NCBI GenBank assembly: GCA_900315335.1
Contig: OMYR01000010.1
Span: 1 to 64,000, forward strand
Reading direction: 5' to 3'
Origin: an uncultured Bacteroidales bacterium
Lineage (GTDB): Bacteria > Bacteroidota > Bacteroidia > Bacteroidales > P3
Length of the DNA: 64,000 nucleotides
Both the position numbers and the translations under genes were made by a program. Positions 1-8,121 of this stretch are shown one piece after another (positions within the stretch are counted from its first letter, which is position 1; each line of letters begins with the position of its first letter). The notes beneath the pieces are model-generated. The model was not told the origin of the DNA and ran no database searches. It worked only from the letters and a program-made list of their open reading frames with translations.

Positions 1-72
1 AAGAATAAAAATTTCACTGATTTTCCATATTTTTCCCTTACGCAAATATCCCAGAAGTGGTAGTAAATTGTC

Positions 73-140
73 TGAATTGGTGTTAAATATCAGTAAATCA
101 GTGCTAAACATTATTTTACTGATATTAAACATTATTTTGA
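73..140. repeat. 21-bp-period intergenic array, locus 1 (about 3 units)
   Basis: Three consecutive 21-bp units (73-93, 94-114, 115-135) share the word TAAACATTAT or a variant. The array lies just beyond the 3' end of ruvC. It belongs to the family seen in at least thirteen other gaps of this window. Confidence 0.8.
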
Positions 141-151
141 AAAAAGTGTAA

Positions 152-748
152 TTATCTTATTACTCGGTTTTTATGTTCATTGACGTATGCAGCCCATGAT
201 AATGTCTTGGTCTTTGATTTGCTTTTAACGACTTTGTCATTTACTCCTGTGTCAAGTTTTTGGCTTTGCAGACAATAACATACGGCAACACCCAAAGAGT
301 CCGAAGCATCTAAATATTTCGGTGTTTGGTCTATCAGTTTCATCATTTGCAGCATCTTCATTAACTGTTCTTTGCTGGCATTACCATTGCCTGTTATGGC
401 TTGTTTTACTCTCTTTGGTGGAAACTCCACAAAAGGAATGCTTTGGGACAATCCTGCGGCAATACATATACCTTGAACACGACCAAGTTTAAGCATACTT
501 TGAACATTTTTACCAAAGAAAGGAGCTTCCAAAGCCAAAATATCAGGCTTATATTGGTTTATTTTGGAGATAACGAAATCGAATATTTGTTTCATACGTG
601 TAGCCATTTCCACCTTTGTGCTGAGTTTCAATACATCACACTCTAAGACCTCCATATTTTTGCCAACTTTTCTTACTATTGAATAGCCCATAACATTTGT
701 ACCCGGGTCTATACCCAAAACAATCTCTTCCTTTGCCGTGTTCTCCAT
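152..748 (-). CDS. ruvC: Crossover junction endodeoxyribonuclease RuvC
   Basis: Holliday-junction resolvase that nicks four-way junctions after RuvAB branch migration. The RNase H-like acidic active site is visible: Asp14 in GIDPGT, Glu74 in LALEAPFF, and Asp147 and Asp150 in YLDASDSLG. I start it at the ATG at 748. The upstream in-frame Met codons overlap a TATTTTTGC promoter element on the same strand and so are unlikely to be translated. The result is 198 residues, close to the usual RuvC size plus a Lys-rich tail of about 35 residues. ruvA and ruvB are not nearby. Confidence 0.95.
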   Translation of the reverse strand: MENTAKEEIVLGIDPGTNVMGYSIVRKVGKNMEVLECDVLKLSTKVEMATRMKQIFDFVISKINQYKPDILALEAPFFGKNVQSMLKLGRVQGICIAAGLSQSIPFVEFPPKRVKQAITGNGNASKEQLMKMLQMMKLIDQTPKYLDASDSLGVAVCYCLQSQKLDTGVNDKVVKSKSKTKTLSWAAYVNEHKNRVIR

Positions 749-763
749 TGTTGTATAATTTTT

Positions 764-772
764 GCAAAAATA
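764..772 (-). promoter_or_regulatory. ruvC promoter -7 element (TATTTTTGC)
   Basis: A match to the Bacteroidota TAnnTTTGC element 16 bp upstream of the chosen ATG. It decides the start codon. Inferred from motif only. Confidence 0.6.
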
Positions 773-933
773 CATCATTTTTCGCTAACGGATTGAGAAG
801 TAAATATGGAATATAGATGTAAGACGGTTGTTAGGATTTGATAATTAAATAAATATATTGGAGTAAATGAAAAATACAGAGGGATAAGAATGAAAAATAT
901 AATGGAAATGGTGGCTTTGAATGAAAAATATTA

Positions 934-942
934 TATCTTTGC
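934..942 (+). promoter_or_regulatory. Promoter -7 element (TATCTTTGC) of the DksA-like/lspA unit
   Basis: An exact TAnnTTTGC match with a TTTG at 916-919 in the -33 position. It lies about 80 bp before the first gene of a co-directional run. Confidence 0.6.
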
Positions 943-1019
943 ACTTTCAAAGAAAATTTGAAACAGAATAACAAATAATAAAAAATAGCAATAAATAACT
1001 AAAACCACTATCTGATAAC

Positions 1020-1403
1020 ATGGAAGAGAGATTGAGATATTCAGATGAAGAATTGCAAGAGTTCAAACAAATAATACTTGATAAAATAGCACAGGCCAAG
1101 AAAAATCTTGAAATGCTTGAAGCAGAAGCATTCAATAAAGATTCTAATGATATTACAGACACTTCGGCAGTTTATCGTACTTTGGATGATGATTTTACTT
1201 CCGAAGCAGAAAACAAAGAAGAAAATGCTCGTCAAGCAGTGAGACAGAGAAAATTTATTAAGGATTTGGAGAGTGCTTTGGTTCGTATAGAGAATAAAAC
1301 GTATGGTATTTGCAGAGTTACAGGAAAATTGATTCCAAAAGAAAGATTACGTTTAGTGCCTCATGCAACATTGAGTGTAGAGGCTAAGATGAACAGAAAA
1401 TAA
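1020..1403 (+). CDS. TraR/DksA-family regulator with degenerate zinc finger
   Basis: 127 residues: a coiled-coil N-terminal two thirds rich in Glu and Lys, then a DksA-type finger region starting YGICRVTGKLIPKERL near residue 96. Classical DksA has four Cys in the finger. Here only the first Cys is present and the partner positions are Thr, His and Ala, so zinc binding is unlikely. Members of this family act on RNA polymerase through the secondary channel. That role is assumed from the family, not shown here. The gene ends 10 nt before lspA and is probably co-transcribed with it. Confidence 0.85.
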   Translation: MEERLRYSDEELQEFKQIILDKIAQAKKNLEMLEAEAFNKDSNDITDTSAVYRTLDDDFTSEAENKEENARQAVRQRKFIKDLESALVRIENKTYGICRVTGKLIPKERLRLVPHATLSVEAKMNRK

Positions 1404-1413
1404 GGATAATTGA

Positions 1414-2061
1414 TTGAAAAAGCCACTGATTGTTATATTTATGGTCTTGTTGATAGACCAGATTATAAAGATTTATGTCAAGACTCATTTCTTTTTGGGG
1501 GAAGAGGTGGATTTTCTTGGCTTGTCTTGGTTTAAGATACATTTCATAGAAAACAAAGGAATGGCTTTTGGAATGTCCTTTGGAGAAAATGTAGGTAAGA
1601 TATTGCTTACAACGCTAAGGATAGTTCTTGCAAGTGGTATTATGTGGTATCTTATAAAAATGGTCAAGAAAGGAACAGAGAGACCTATAATGATTTATTC
1701 TTTTGCACTGATTTTTGCAGGGGCAGCGGGAAATATAATAGATTCTTTGTTTTACGGTTTAGTGTTTTCACAGAGTACATTCTTTCATGTTGCTACCTTT
1801 ATGCCTGCCGATGGAGGTTATGCACCAATGTTGCTTGGCAAGGTGGTGGATATGTTTTATTTTCCATTGATAGATACAGATTTACCTACTTGGTTGCCAT
1901 TTGTTGGAGGCAGACATTTTAGTTTTTTTGATGCTATATTCAATTTTGCTGACGCAGCAATAACTTGCGGTGTTGTGTTGTTGTTTTTTGCTTTGTATTT
2001 GAAAAATAAGGACGAAGAAAAGAAAAAACAATCTTTGGCAGCACAGACTGATAACGATTAA
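1414..2061 (+). CDS. lspA: Lipoprotein signal peptidase LspA
   Basis: Inner-membrane aspartyl peptidase that removes the signal peptide of diacylated prolipoproteins. It is 215 residues with four predicted membrane segments. The catalytic aspartates are Asp146 (VVDMFYF) and Asp180 (FNFADAAI). The start is a TTG, 10 nt after the preceding stop, because no ATG precedes the first membrane segment. A loop of about 35 residues between segments 3 and 4 is longer than in Proteobacteria but common in Bacteroidota. Lipoproteins such as GldD in this window are plausible substrates. Confidence 0.93.
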   Translation: MKKPLIVIFMVLLIDQIIKIYVKTHFFLGEEVDFLGLSWFKIHFIENKGMAFGMSFGENVGKILLTTLRIVLASGIMWYLIKMVKKGTERPIMIYSFALIFAGAAGNIIDSLFYGLVFSQSTFFHVATFMPADGGYAPMLLGKVVDMFYFPLIDTDLPTWLPFVGGRHFSFFDAIFNFADAAITCGVVLLFFALYLKNKDEEKKKQSLAAQTDND

Positions 2062-2109
2062 AGAATAATTAGGTTCAAGTTAGAAAGGCTATATAAAAGA
2101 TATTGTGGT

Positions 2110-3393
2110 ATGGAGATATTGATAATTGTATTCTTTGTGTTGTTGAATGGATTTTTTTCAATGTCTGAAATAGCAGTGGTTTCGTCAAGAAAGACCAAAC
2201 TTGATGTGGCTGTAAAGAAAGGTAACAACAATGCAAAACATATTTTGTCTATCATAAACAATCCAGATAAGTTTTTATCAACCATTCAGATATGTATTAC
2301 AACCATAGGGTTGATTATAGGTTTATACACAGGTGAAGCATATGTAGGCAAATTGAGTAAGATATTTGTCGGCTTGAATATGGAGCCTTCTTTTGCGACA
2401 ATTGTGTCAAGGGTTATCATAGTTGTTGTGGAAACGTTTTTTATGTTGGTTTTTGGGGAGTTGATACCAAAGAGAATAGGTATGTCCAATCCAGAGAAAG
2501 TGGCTTCGTTGATTATTCGTCCTATGAAGTATTTGTCAATGATTTTTGCTCCTTTTGTTTGGTTATTGACCATCACCACAGGTGGCTTGGCAAAGATGTT
2601 AGGTATTAAAAATCCTAAGGGGCAAAAGGCAACGGAAGATGAGATTAAATCCATAATAGATGACAGTGCCAATGCAGGAGAGATTGAGGAAGCAGAGCAA
2701 GATATAGTCAATAGGGTATTTGATTTAGGAGATAGAAGGGTTGAATCCTTGATGACGACAAGAAAAGAATTGAAGTGGGTCGAGAAAGAAGAATATTTGA
2801 AAGATTTGGCATCAAGAGTAAGTAAGGAGGGCATACATTATATATACCCTGTATGTGAGAAAGATTTGGATAATATTGTAGGTGTGATGTATATAAAGGA
2901 TATGTTCCCGATAACACCAGAGACATCTTCTTACAAGGTTAAAGACATAATGCGAGAGCCAAGTTTTATTCATGAGAGTGTGTCTATATATGAACTTTTG
3001 GAGCATTTCAAGACAACTAAGATACATTATGTCTTCATTATTGATGAGTTTGGTATGGTTCAAGGAATGGTAACTATGAATGACATATTGGAGTCATTGG
3101 TGGGCAATTCTTCGGAGTTGGATACAGATAATGAAACAGAGTTTGTAAAAAGAGATGATGGTAGTTATCTTGTTGATGGACAATATCCTTTCTATGATTT
3201 TCTAAGCCATTTTGAATTGGAAGACATTTATCAAGATAATTCCTATAATACTCTTAGTGGATTGATTTTGGATATAACAAGCCAGATTCCTAAAACAGGA
3301 GATAAGATAAAATGGAATCAATTTACGTTTGAAATAATGGATATGGACGGAGTTAGGATAGATAAGGTTTTAGTTGTTGAAAATAAGGAATAA
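2110..3393 (+). CDS. CNNM/HlyC-CorC family membrane protein with CBS domains
   Basis: 427 residues in the usual order for the family: an N-terminal DUF21 (CNNM) membrane domain of about 180 residues with GFFSMSEIAVVSSRK at its start, a tandem CBS pair in the middle (about 200-330; VMYIKDMFP, YVFIIDEFG), and a C-terminal CorC/HlyC domain. Related proteins are linked to Mg2+/Co2+ efflux. The Bacteroidota gliding protein GldE is of the same architecture and is often next to gldD, but gldD lies about 8 kb away here, so I do not call it gldE. It follows lspA by 48 bp. Confidence 0.9.
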   Translation: MEILIIVFFVLLNGFFSMSEIAVVSSRKTKLDVAVKKGNNNAKHILSIINNPDKFLSTIQICITTIGLIIGLYTGEAYVGKLSKIFVGLNMEPSFATIVSRVIIVVVETFFMLVFGELIPKRIGMSNPEKVASLIIRPMKYLSMIFAPFVWLLTITTGGLAKMLGIKNPKGQKATEDEIKSIIDDSANAGEIEEAEQDIVNRVFDLGDRRVESLMTTRKELKWVEKEEYLKDLASRVSKEGIHYIYPVCEKDLDNIVGVMYIKDMFPITPETSSYKVKDIMREPSFIHESVSIYELLEHFKTTKIHYVFIIDEFGMVQGMVTMNDILESLVGNSSELDTDNETEFVKRDDGSYLVDGQYPFYDFLSHFELEDIYQDNSYNTLSGLILDITSQIPKTGDKIKWNQFTFEIMDMDGVRIDKVLVVENKE

Positions 3394-3460
3394 ATGTCCA
3401 AAAACACACTAAATGTTCAAAAAAATTACGTAAAAATATTAGTAATTGAAAATAAAAGTG

Positions 3461-3469
3461 TAAATTTGC
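3461..3469 (+). promoter_or_regulatory. Promoter -7 element (TAAATTTGC) of the exb-like operon
   Basis: A TAnnTTTGC match 55 bp upstream of the ExbB-like start, preceded by TTG words near 3447. Motif evidence only. Confidence 0.6.
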
Positions 3470-3524
3470 AACCGCATTTAGAAATAAAAAGAAGAGAAAT
3501 AATTAAAAACAGTTAAAAAAAACT

Positions 3525-4340
3525 ATGAAAAAAGTATGTGCTTATTTGTCAATAATGTTCTTTTTATTGGCATTCGTTTCAAACGGAGCTTTTGCACAAG
3601 ATGCCAAAGCTGCAACTGAATCCGCTACTGAAACAGTAGCGACTGCAACGGAAACAGAAGAGTCTGCAACTGTTAGTGCTGCTGACACACAAGCTCCTGT
3701 TGCTGCAAAACAATCTTTCCATCAAGTATTGAAAACAAAATACATTGAAGGTGGTGTTGGTTGGATGTCTCCTATTTTGATTTGTTTGATTTTGGGTTTG
3801 GGTTTGGTTATAGAGAGAATTATCTATTTGAACCTTGCAACTACAAACACAGATAAACTATTGCAAAATATTGAAGACAATGTTAAAGCAGGAAACTATG
3901 ATGCTGCAAAAGAAGTTTGCAAGAATACAAGAGGTCCTGTTGCATCTATATTCTTCCAAGGTTTGGACAGAGTTGATAATGGCTTAGAAGACGTTGAAAA
4001 ATCTATCACTTCTTATGGTGGTGTTCAAATGGCAAGATTGGAAAGCAACATGGTTTGGATTTCATTGTTTATTGCTATCGCTCCTTCATTAGGATTCTTA
4101 GGTACTGTTGTCGGAATGGTTCAAGCATTCGATGATATTGAAAAAGCTGGTGATATTTCTCCGACAGTTGTTGCTGGTGGTATGAAAGTGGCTTTGATTA
4201 CGACTATCTTCGGTCTTATCGTAGCTTTGATTCTTCAAGTTTGTTACAACTACTTGTTGTCAAAAATCGAAAGTTTGGTTTCTTCTATGGAAGATGCATC
4301 TATATCATTTATGGACATCTTGGTAAAGAACAGAAAGTAA
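3525..4340 (+). CDS. MotA/TolQ/ExbB proton-channel family protein
   Basis: Predicted inner-membrane proton-channel subunit that energises a TonB or Tol-like partner. 271 residues: a cleavable-looking signal segment ending near AFAQD, then a low-complexity Ala/Thr/Glu stretch (about 25-60), then the three-helix MotA_ExbB core with the conserved SLGFLGTVVGMV segment near 190-205. The Ala/Thr-rich periplasmic leader resembles the extended N-terminus of some ExbB proteins. It is first in a four-gene operon with a small membrane protein and two ExbD proteins. Confidence 0.9.
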   Translation: MKKVCAYLSIMFFLLAFVSNGAFAQDAKAATESATETVATATETEESATVSAADTQAPVAAKQSFHQVLKTKYIEGGVGWMSPILICLILGLGLVIERIIYLNLATTNTDKLLQNIEDNVKAGNYDAAKEVCKNTRGPVASIFFQGLDRVDNGLEDVEKSITSYGGVQMARLESNMVWISLFIAIAPSLGFLGTVVGMVQAFDDIEKAGDISPTVVAGGMKVALITTIFGLIVALILQVCYNYLLSKIESLVSSMEDASISFMDILVKNRK

Positions 4341-4413
4341 ATTGATAGTGAGGCCTTAGGATAGGCAGTTAAATCAATTATTTACTTAATAAATTAACCA
4401 AGGAGGAAATAAA

Positions 4414-4863
4414 ATGAAAAAAGAAAAAAGACCAGTACTGATAATAGCATTGATAATTGCTATATTGGCATGTATTTCTGCGATTTGCTATGCATTGATT
4501 TTTAAGGATGATGCTCCTGTAAGTGAGCAGGGAACTGCTTCAATGTTTTGGGGTATATCATATTGGACAGCATTCGTATTGGGGGCGTTGTCATTTGCAG
4601 GTATAATCGTGTTCTTGGCAATAGATGCAGTTCGTGCAAAAGCAAGATTTTTGATTATCTTGGCAGCTATTATAGTAGTATTTTTCGTATCGTATTTCAT
4701 GGCATCTGGCGTAGATATTTCAGAGGCATTATTTGAAAAAACAGGTACGGCGATGAGTACTTCAAAATGGATTGGTGCAGGAATGTACACTGTATATGCA
4801 TTGTTTGCAGGTGTTATCTTGTCATTGATTTATGCAGAAGTTTCAAAACTTATAAAAAAATAA
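4414..4863 (+). CDS. Small four-helix membrane protein between ExbB and ExbD
   Basis: 149 residues with four hydrophobic segments (about 8-28, 47-67, 77-96, 125-145), no signal peptidase site and no recognisable domain. It has a strong ribosome-binding sequence (AGGAGG at 4401-4406), rare in this window, and sits 6 nt before the first exbD. Its place between exbB and exbD suggests an accessory part of the transport complex. That is inference from position only. Confidence 0.75.
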   Translation: MKKEKRPVLIIALIIAILACISAICYALIFKDDAPVSEQGTASMFWGISYWTAFVLGALSFAGIIVFLAIDAVRAKARFLIILAAIIVVFFVSYFMASGVDISEALFEKTGTAMSTSKWIGAGMYTVYALFAGVILSLIYAEVSKLIKK

Positions 4864-4869
4864 AAAATT

Positions 4870-5463
4870 ATGGCAGGGAAAAAATTACCGGCATTAAACA
4901 GTTCGTCAATGTCCGACATATCGTTCCTTTTGCTTACTTTCTTCTTGATGGTATCTTCCATCAATACGGATCAAGGTATTCAAAGACGATTGCCGCCACC
5001 TGCAGACCCTAATCAAAAACCGCCTGAGATTCACAAGCGAAATACGTTTACGGTCTTGGTGAATATGAATGACAACTTGCTTGTAAATGGTGAGCCAGGA
5101 GATATTAATTCATTAAAAGATAGAGCAAAAGAATTTTTAGGTAATCCTAATAACGACCCGACATTACCGGAAAAAGACGAAAAGGATATTCCTTTGTTAG
5201 GTAAGATTCAAGTGTCTAAGGGTGTGATTTCTTTGCAAAATGACCGTGGTACTTCTTACGATATGTATTTGAAAGTACAGAACGAACTTACGGCTGCTGT
5301 TAATGAATTAAGAGATGAATTATCTCGTGAGAAGTTTTCAAGAAAATATGTTGATTGCAACGATAGTCAAAGAGAAGCAATTGATAAAGCTGTACCAGTG
5401 GCAATATCAGAGGCAGAACCTAAGAATATCGGTGGTGGTCAAAAAGCAGGAGGAGGTAAATAA
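4870..5463 (+). CDS. exbD: ExbD/TolR family biopolymer transport protein (first copy)
   Basis: 197 residues. A short cytoplasmic N-terminus (KKLPALNSSSMSDISF) leads into one membrane helix carrying the conserved Asp16 that takes part in proton translocation. A periplasmic domain follows and is longer than in Escherichia coli ExbD, with a Lys/Glu-rich middle. Its TAA overlaps the ATG of the next gene (TAATG), so the two are translationally coupled. Confidence 0.92.
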   Translation: MAGKKLPALNSSSMSDISFLLLTFFLMVSSINTDQGIQRRLPPPADPNQKPPEIHKRNTFTVLVNMNDNLLVNGEPGDINSLKDRAKEFLGNPNNDPTLPEKDEKDIPLLGKIQVSKGVISLQNDRGTSYDMYLKVQNELTAAVNELRDELSREKFSRKYVDCNDSQREAIDKAVPVAISEAEPKNIGGGQKAGGGK

Positions 5464-5933
5464 TGGCAAGATTTAGGAAAAAAGGTTCTAACGAGTTGCC
5501 GGCTATGAACTCTGGTTCTATGTCGGATATTGTGTTCATCTTGTTGTTCTTCTTTATGGTGATTTCAAATATGAGAGAGGCACAAGTGTTAGTACGTTTG
5601 GCTGTTCCACAAGCCTCGGAAATCCAAAAATTGGAGAAGAAATCATTGGCATCAAATATCTATTTGGGTACTCCTATTGAGGCTCAAAAGTATGGTTTGG
5701 CAACACGAATCCAGTTAAATGACCAGTTCAGTGAGGCAAGCGACATTGTTGCATTTGTTGAAAGCGAAAGAGCTGCCAGAGACGAGGCTGATCGTCCATT
5801 TATTACTACTGTATTGAAATGTGATAAAGATGTACGAATGGGAGATGTAACAGACGTAAAACAAGAACTGAGAAAAGCAGGCGCTTTACGTATTATGTAT
5901 TCTGCTGCTCGTAGAGTAAAAGATTCATATTAA
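5463..5933 (+). CDS. exbD: ExbD/TolR family biopolymer transport protein (second copy)
   Basis: 156 residues with the same plan as the upstream copy: N-terminal LPAMNSGSMSDIVF, membrane helix with Asp22, periplasmic domain. The periplasmic parts of the two copies are clearly different, which argues for a heteromeric ExbD pair rather than a recent duplication. Paired exbD genes after exbB are common in Bacteroidota. No tonB gene follows, and a strong terminator closes the operon at 5961-6005. Confidence 0.92.
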   Translation: MARFRKKGSNELPAMNSGSMSDIVFILLFFFMVISNMREAQVLVRLAVPQASEIQKLEKKSLASNIYLGTPIEAQKYGLATRIQLNDQFSEASDIVAFVESERAARDEADRPFITTVLKCDKDVRMGDVTDVKQELRKAGALRIMYSAARRVKDSY

Positions 5934-5960
5934 AATATTTAATAGTTTATATTTGCTAAA

Positions 5961-6005
5961 AACAACTGCTTGGTGAATAACCTATAAGGCAGTTGTTTTT
6001 TTGTT
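5961..6005 (+). terminator. Rho-independent terminator of the exb operon
   Basis: A 9-bp stem (AACAACTGC with GCAGTTGTT) is followed by an uninterrupted T run, 27 bp after the second exbD stop. Confidence 0.85.
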
Positions 6006-6224
6006 GATATGATTTTGTATAGATTGATATATTTTTCCAAAATTTGCTAAGGTTTTTTAGTTTTTAAGGTGCTTATATGTGTTATAAGGTGTTTGATTTT
6101 TGTTTGGTCGAACTTGATTTGTATTTTAGGTGTTCGTTGTATGTTTAGAAGTGCTTAATTAATCTTTTTTAGAAACTTAATTATATAGTTGTTTGGGGAA
6201 TACAAGTAAAATAAAACAAAAAAT

Positions 6225-6974
6225 ATGGAATTTATTTGTAAGGAATTTGCGTTAAATCATAGTCATTCCACAATGAAAGTGGGAACGGATTCTATTTTGT
6301 TATCAGGTTTGGTTGCAGAGTTTTTTGCAAAGAAGCAAAAGGAAGATTACAATTTTGCTTCGACACAAATCAAAAATATTTTGGATATTGGAACTGGGTG
6401 TGGTATATTGTCTTTGTGTGTGGCTCAAATCTTTGAAAAGGCAGATATTATGGCAATAGATATAGATGATAAATCCATTATTGAAGCACACAACAATTTT
6501 CAATCAAGTAAGTTTTATCATAGAATGAATACTGCAAATATTTCCGTGCAATCATTCTCAAAAACATCAAATAAAACATTTGATTTAATAATTTCCAATC
6601 CACCTTTTTTCACCAACTCTTTGCAATCTCCCAATGAACGACGAACCAATGCAAGACATAATAACTCACTTAGCTTAATGGATTTTGTTCTTTCTTGTAA
6701 GACTTTGCTTTCGGAGAATAGTTATGTGGCAATAGTGCTGCCAGAAAAAGAAATGAGTGAAATACAATCGCTTTTCAAAAGAGAAAATATCAACCTCGTT
6801 ATGCAGACTGATGTTTTTCCAAAGCCAAACACACAGATAAAGCGAAAGGTATGTATTTTTCAAAATTCTTCTTCTATTTCTTCGGAGGTAAAATCCCAAA
6901 GCCTATATATACGAACGGCGAATAATGAATATTCAAAATATTACAAGTTTCTTACTTCACCATTTCTTTTGTAG
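6225..6974 (+). CDS. trmN6: tRNA1(Val) (adenine(37)-N6)-methyltransferase
   Basis: SAM-dependent methyltransferase forming m6A37 in tRNA-Val. 249 residues with a Rossmann fold. The SAM-binding motif ILDIGTGCGILSL is near residues 50-60, and the N6-adenine catalytic motif SNPPFF is near residue 127, followed by the RTNARHN segment characteristic of the YfiC/TrmN6 group. It is monocistronic, between a terminator and a convergent nnrD. The 291-bp upstream gap holds that terminator and AT-rich sequence in which I see no clear promoter. Confidence 0.88.
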   Translation: MEFICKEFALNHSHSTMKVGTDSILLSGLVAEFFAKKQKEDYNFASTQIKNILDIGTGCGILSLCVAQIFEKADIMAIDIDDKSIIEAHNNFQSSKFYHRMNTANISVQSFSKTSNKTFDLIISNPPFFTNSLQSPNERRTNARHNNSLSLMDFVLSCKTLLSENSYVAIVLPEKEMSEIQSLFKRENINLVMQTDVFPKPNTQIKRKVCIFQNSSSISSEVKSQSLYIRTANNEYSKYYKFLTSPFLL

Positions 6975-6982
6975 TTTTTGGA

Positions 6983-7045
6983 AAATTAGTTATTAACACT
7001 ATTTGAATAGTGTGAGTGATTAAAAAAATAGTTATAATAACTAAA
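6983..7045. repeat. 21-bp-period intergenic array, locus 2 (3 units)
   Basis: Units at 6983-7003, 7004-7024 and 7025-7045, the middle one partly inverted (GTGTGAGTGATTA). It lies between the convergent 3' ends of trmN6 and nnrD. Confidence 0.75.
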
Positions 7046-7085
7046 TTCATAATTACAATGGTTAAATTTTGCCATTGCAAATTAT

Positions 7086-7997
7086 TTACAATTTTAGGTT
7101 ATTTGAAACTAAAAGTATTGCTTTCGGCAAGTTATTGATTATATCAGAGGCAATCAAACTTATTTCTCCTATTTGTTGTTTTGCTAAATCTCCCGACAAG
7201 GCATGAAGATATACGCCTGCCTTTGTGGATTCTATTGGCGAAAAACCTTGCGTCAAAATTCCTAATATTATTCCGGTCAATACATCGCCACTGCCGGCCG
7301 TTGCCATACCAGCGTTGCCAATAGTGTTAAAGAAAATTTTGCCCTTTGGGGTTGCAATGGCAGTGATACCACCTTTCAAAACAACGGTAGCACCTGTATC
7401 CATAGAGATTTTACGCATAAAGTTCAGTTTTTCATGATATGAATTAAACTTTCCAAACAAGCGTTCAAACTCTTTCGGGTGAGGAGTAAGGATAATATTT
7501 TCGTTTAATAGGGATTGGAAGTTGTTTATTTTTGCAAGTAAATTCAGTCCGTCAGCATCAATAAGGACAGGCTTTTTGCAAGTTTTTAATAAATTTAACA
7601 GCACTTCCTTTGTTTTCGGTTCAGTACCCAAGCCACAGCCGATGCCAATGGCAGAATATTTTTGTGTGTCAATATTGTCGTTTAATGAAAAATCATTGCT
7701 GTCTGTTTCCACCATTGCTTCGGGAACGGATATTTGCAAAATATTATATAAAGTCTTTGGAATATGAACACTCAACAACCCCAAGCCGCTACGCAAAGCC
7801 GCCTTGCTTGCCAATACACATGCGCCCGCTTTACCGAAACTGCCGGCCACTAAAAGCCCATGACCGAAATTGCCTTTATGAGAAAAATCGTTTCTTGCAG
7901 CAAAGATATTCTTGTCAAGGTTTTGGTCTGTTAAAATATGATGAAAACTTTCTTTTTTTATGTTTTCTTTTTGTAGAAATGTGTCTAAATCTTTCAT
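7086..7997 (-). CDS. nnrD: ADP-dependent (S)-NAD(P)H-hydrate dehydratase, stand-alone
   Basis: Repairs hydrated NADH/NADPH. 303 residues of the YjeF C-terminal (ribokinase-like) domain only. Key segments are HGLLVAGSFGKAGA, GCGLGT, LIDADGLNLL, LTPHPKEFERL and NAGMATAGSGDVLTGI, the last carrying the catalytic Asp. Most bacteria fuse this to the NnrE epimerase. The epimerase half is absent, so it must be encoded elsewhere or missing. The start at 7997 is chosen because the longer frame overlaps a TACTTTTGC promoter element. Confidence 0.9.
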   Translation of the reverse strand: MKDLDTFLQKENIKKESFHHILTDQNLDKNIFAARNDFSHKGNFGHGLLVAGSFGKAGACVLASKAALRSGLGLLSVHIPKTLYNILQISVPEAMVETDSNDFSLNDNIDTQKYSAIGIGCGLGTEPKTKEVLLNLLKTCKKPVLIDADGLNLLAKINNFQSLLNENIILTPHPKEFERLFGKFNSYHEKLNFMRKISMDTGATVVLKGGITAIATPKGKIFFNTIGNAGMATAGSGDVLTGIILGILTQGFSPIESTKAGVYLHALSGDLAKQQIGEISLIASDIINNLPKAILLVSNNLKL

Positions 7998-8014
7998 AAA
8001 CTCAAAAACTTTTT

Positions 8015-8023
8015 GCAAAAGTA
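8015..8023 (-). promoter_or_regulatory. nnrD promoter -7 element (TACTTTTGC)
   Basis: A TAnnTTTGC match on the minus strand 18 bp before the chosen nnrD ATG. Motif evidence only. Confidence 0.6.
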
Positions 8024-8056
8024 TGTAATATTTACTGAAAATTCAAAAAAAATACT

Positions 8057-8065
8057 TAATTTTGC
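8057..8065 (+). promoter_or_regulatory. Promoter -7 element (TAATTTTGC) of the peptide transporter
   Basis: A TAnnTTTGC match 56 bp upstream of the transporter ATG. It is divergent from the nnrD element about 35 bp away. Confidence 0.6.
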
Positions 8066-8121
8066 AAACTTCAAAAAATGGATATTAAAAAGTATAATTA
8101 AAATAATAAAAATTAAAAACT

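Noticed and set aside
2286..2834. 182-codon minus-strand frame opposite the CNNM gene
   Set aside because: Shadow frame in a well-supported gene, no start context or domain.
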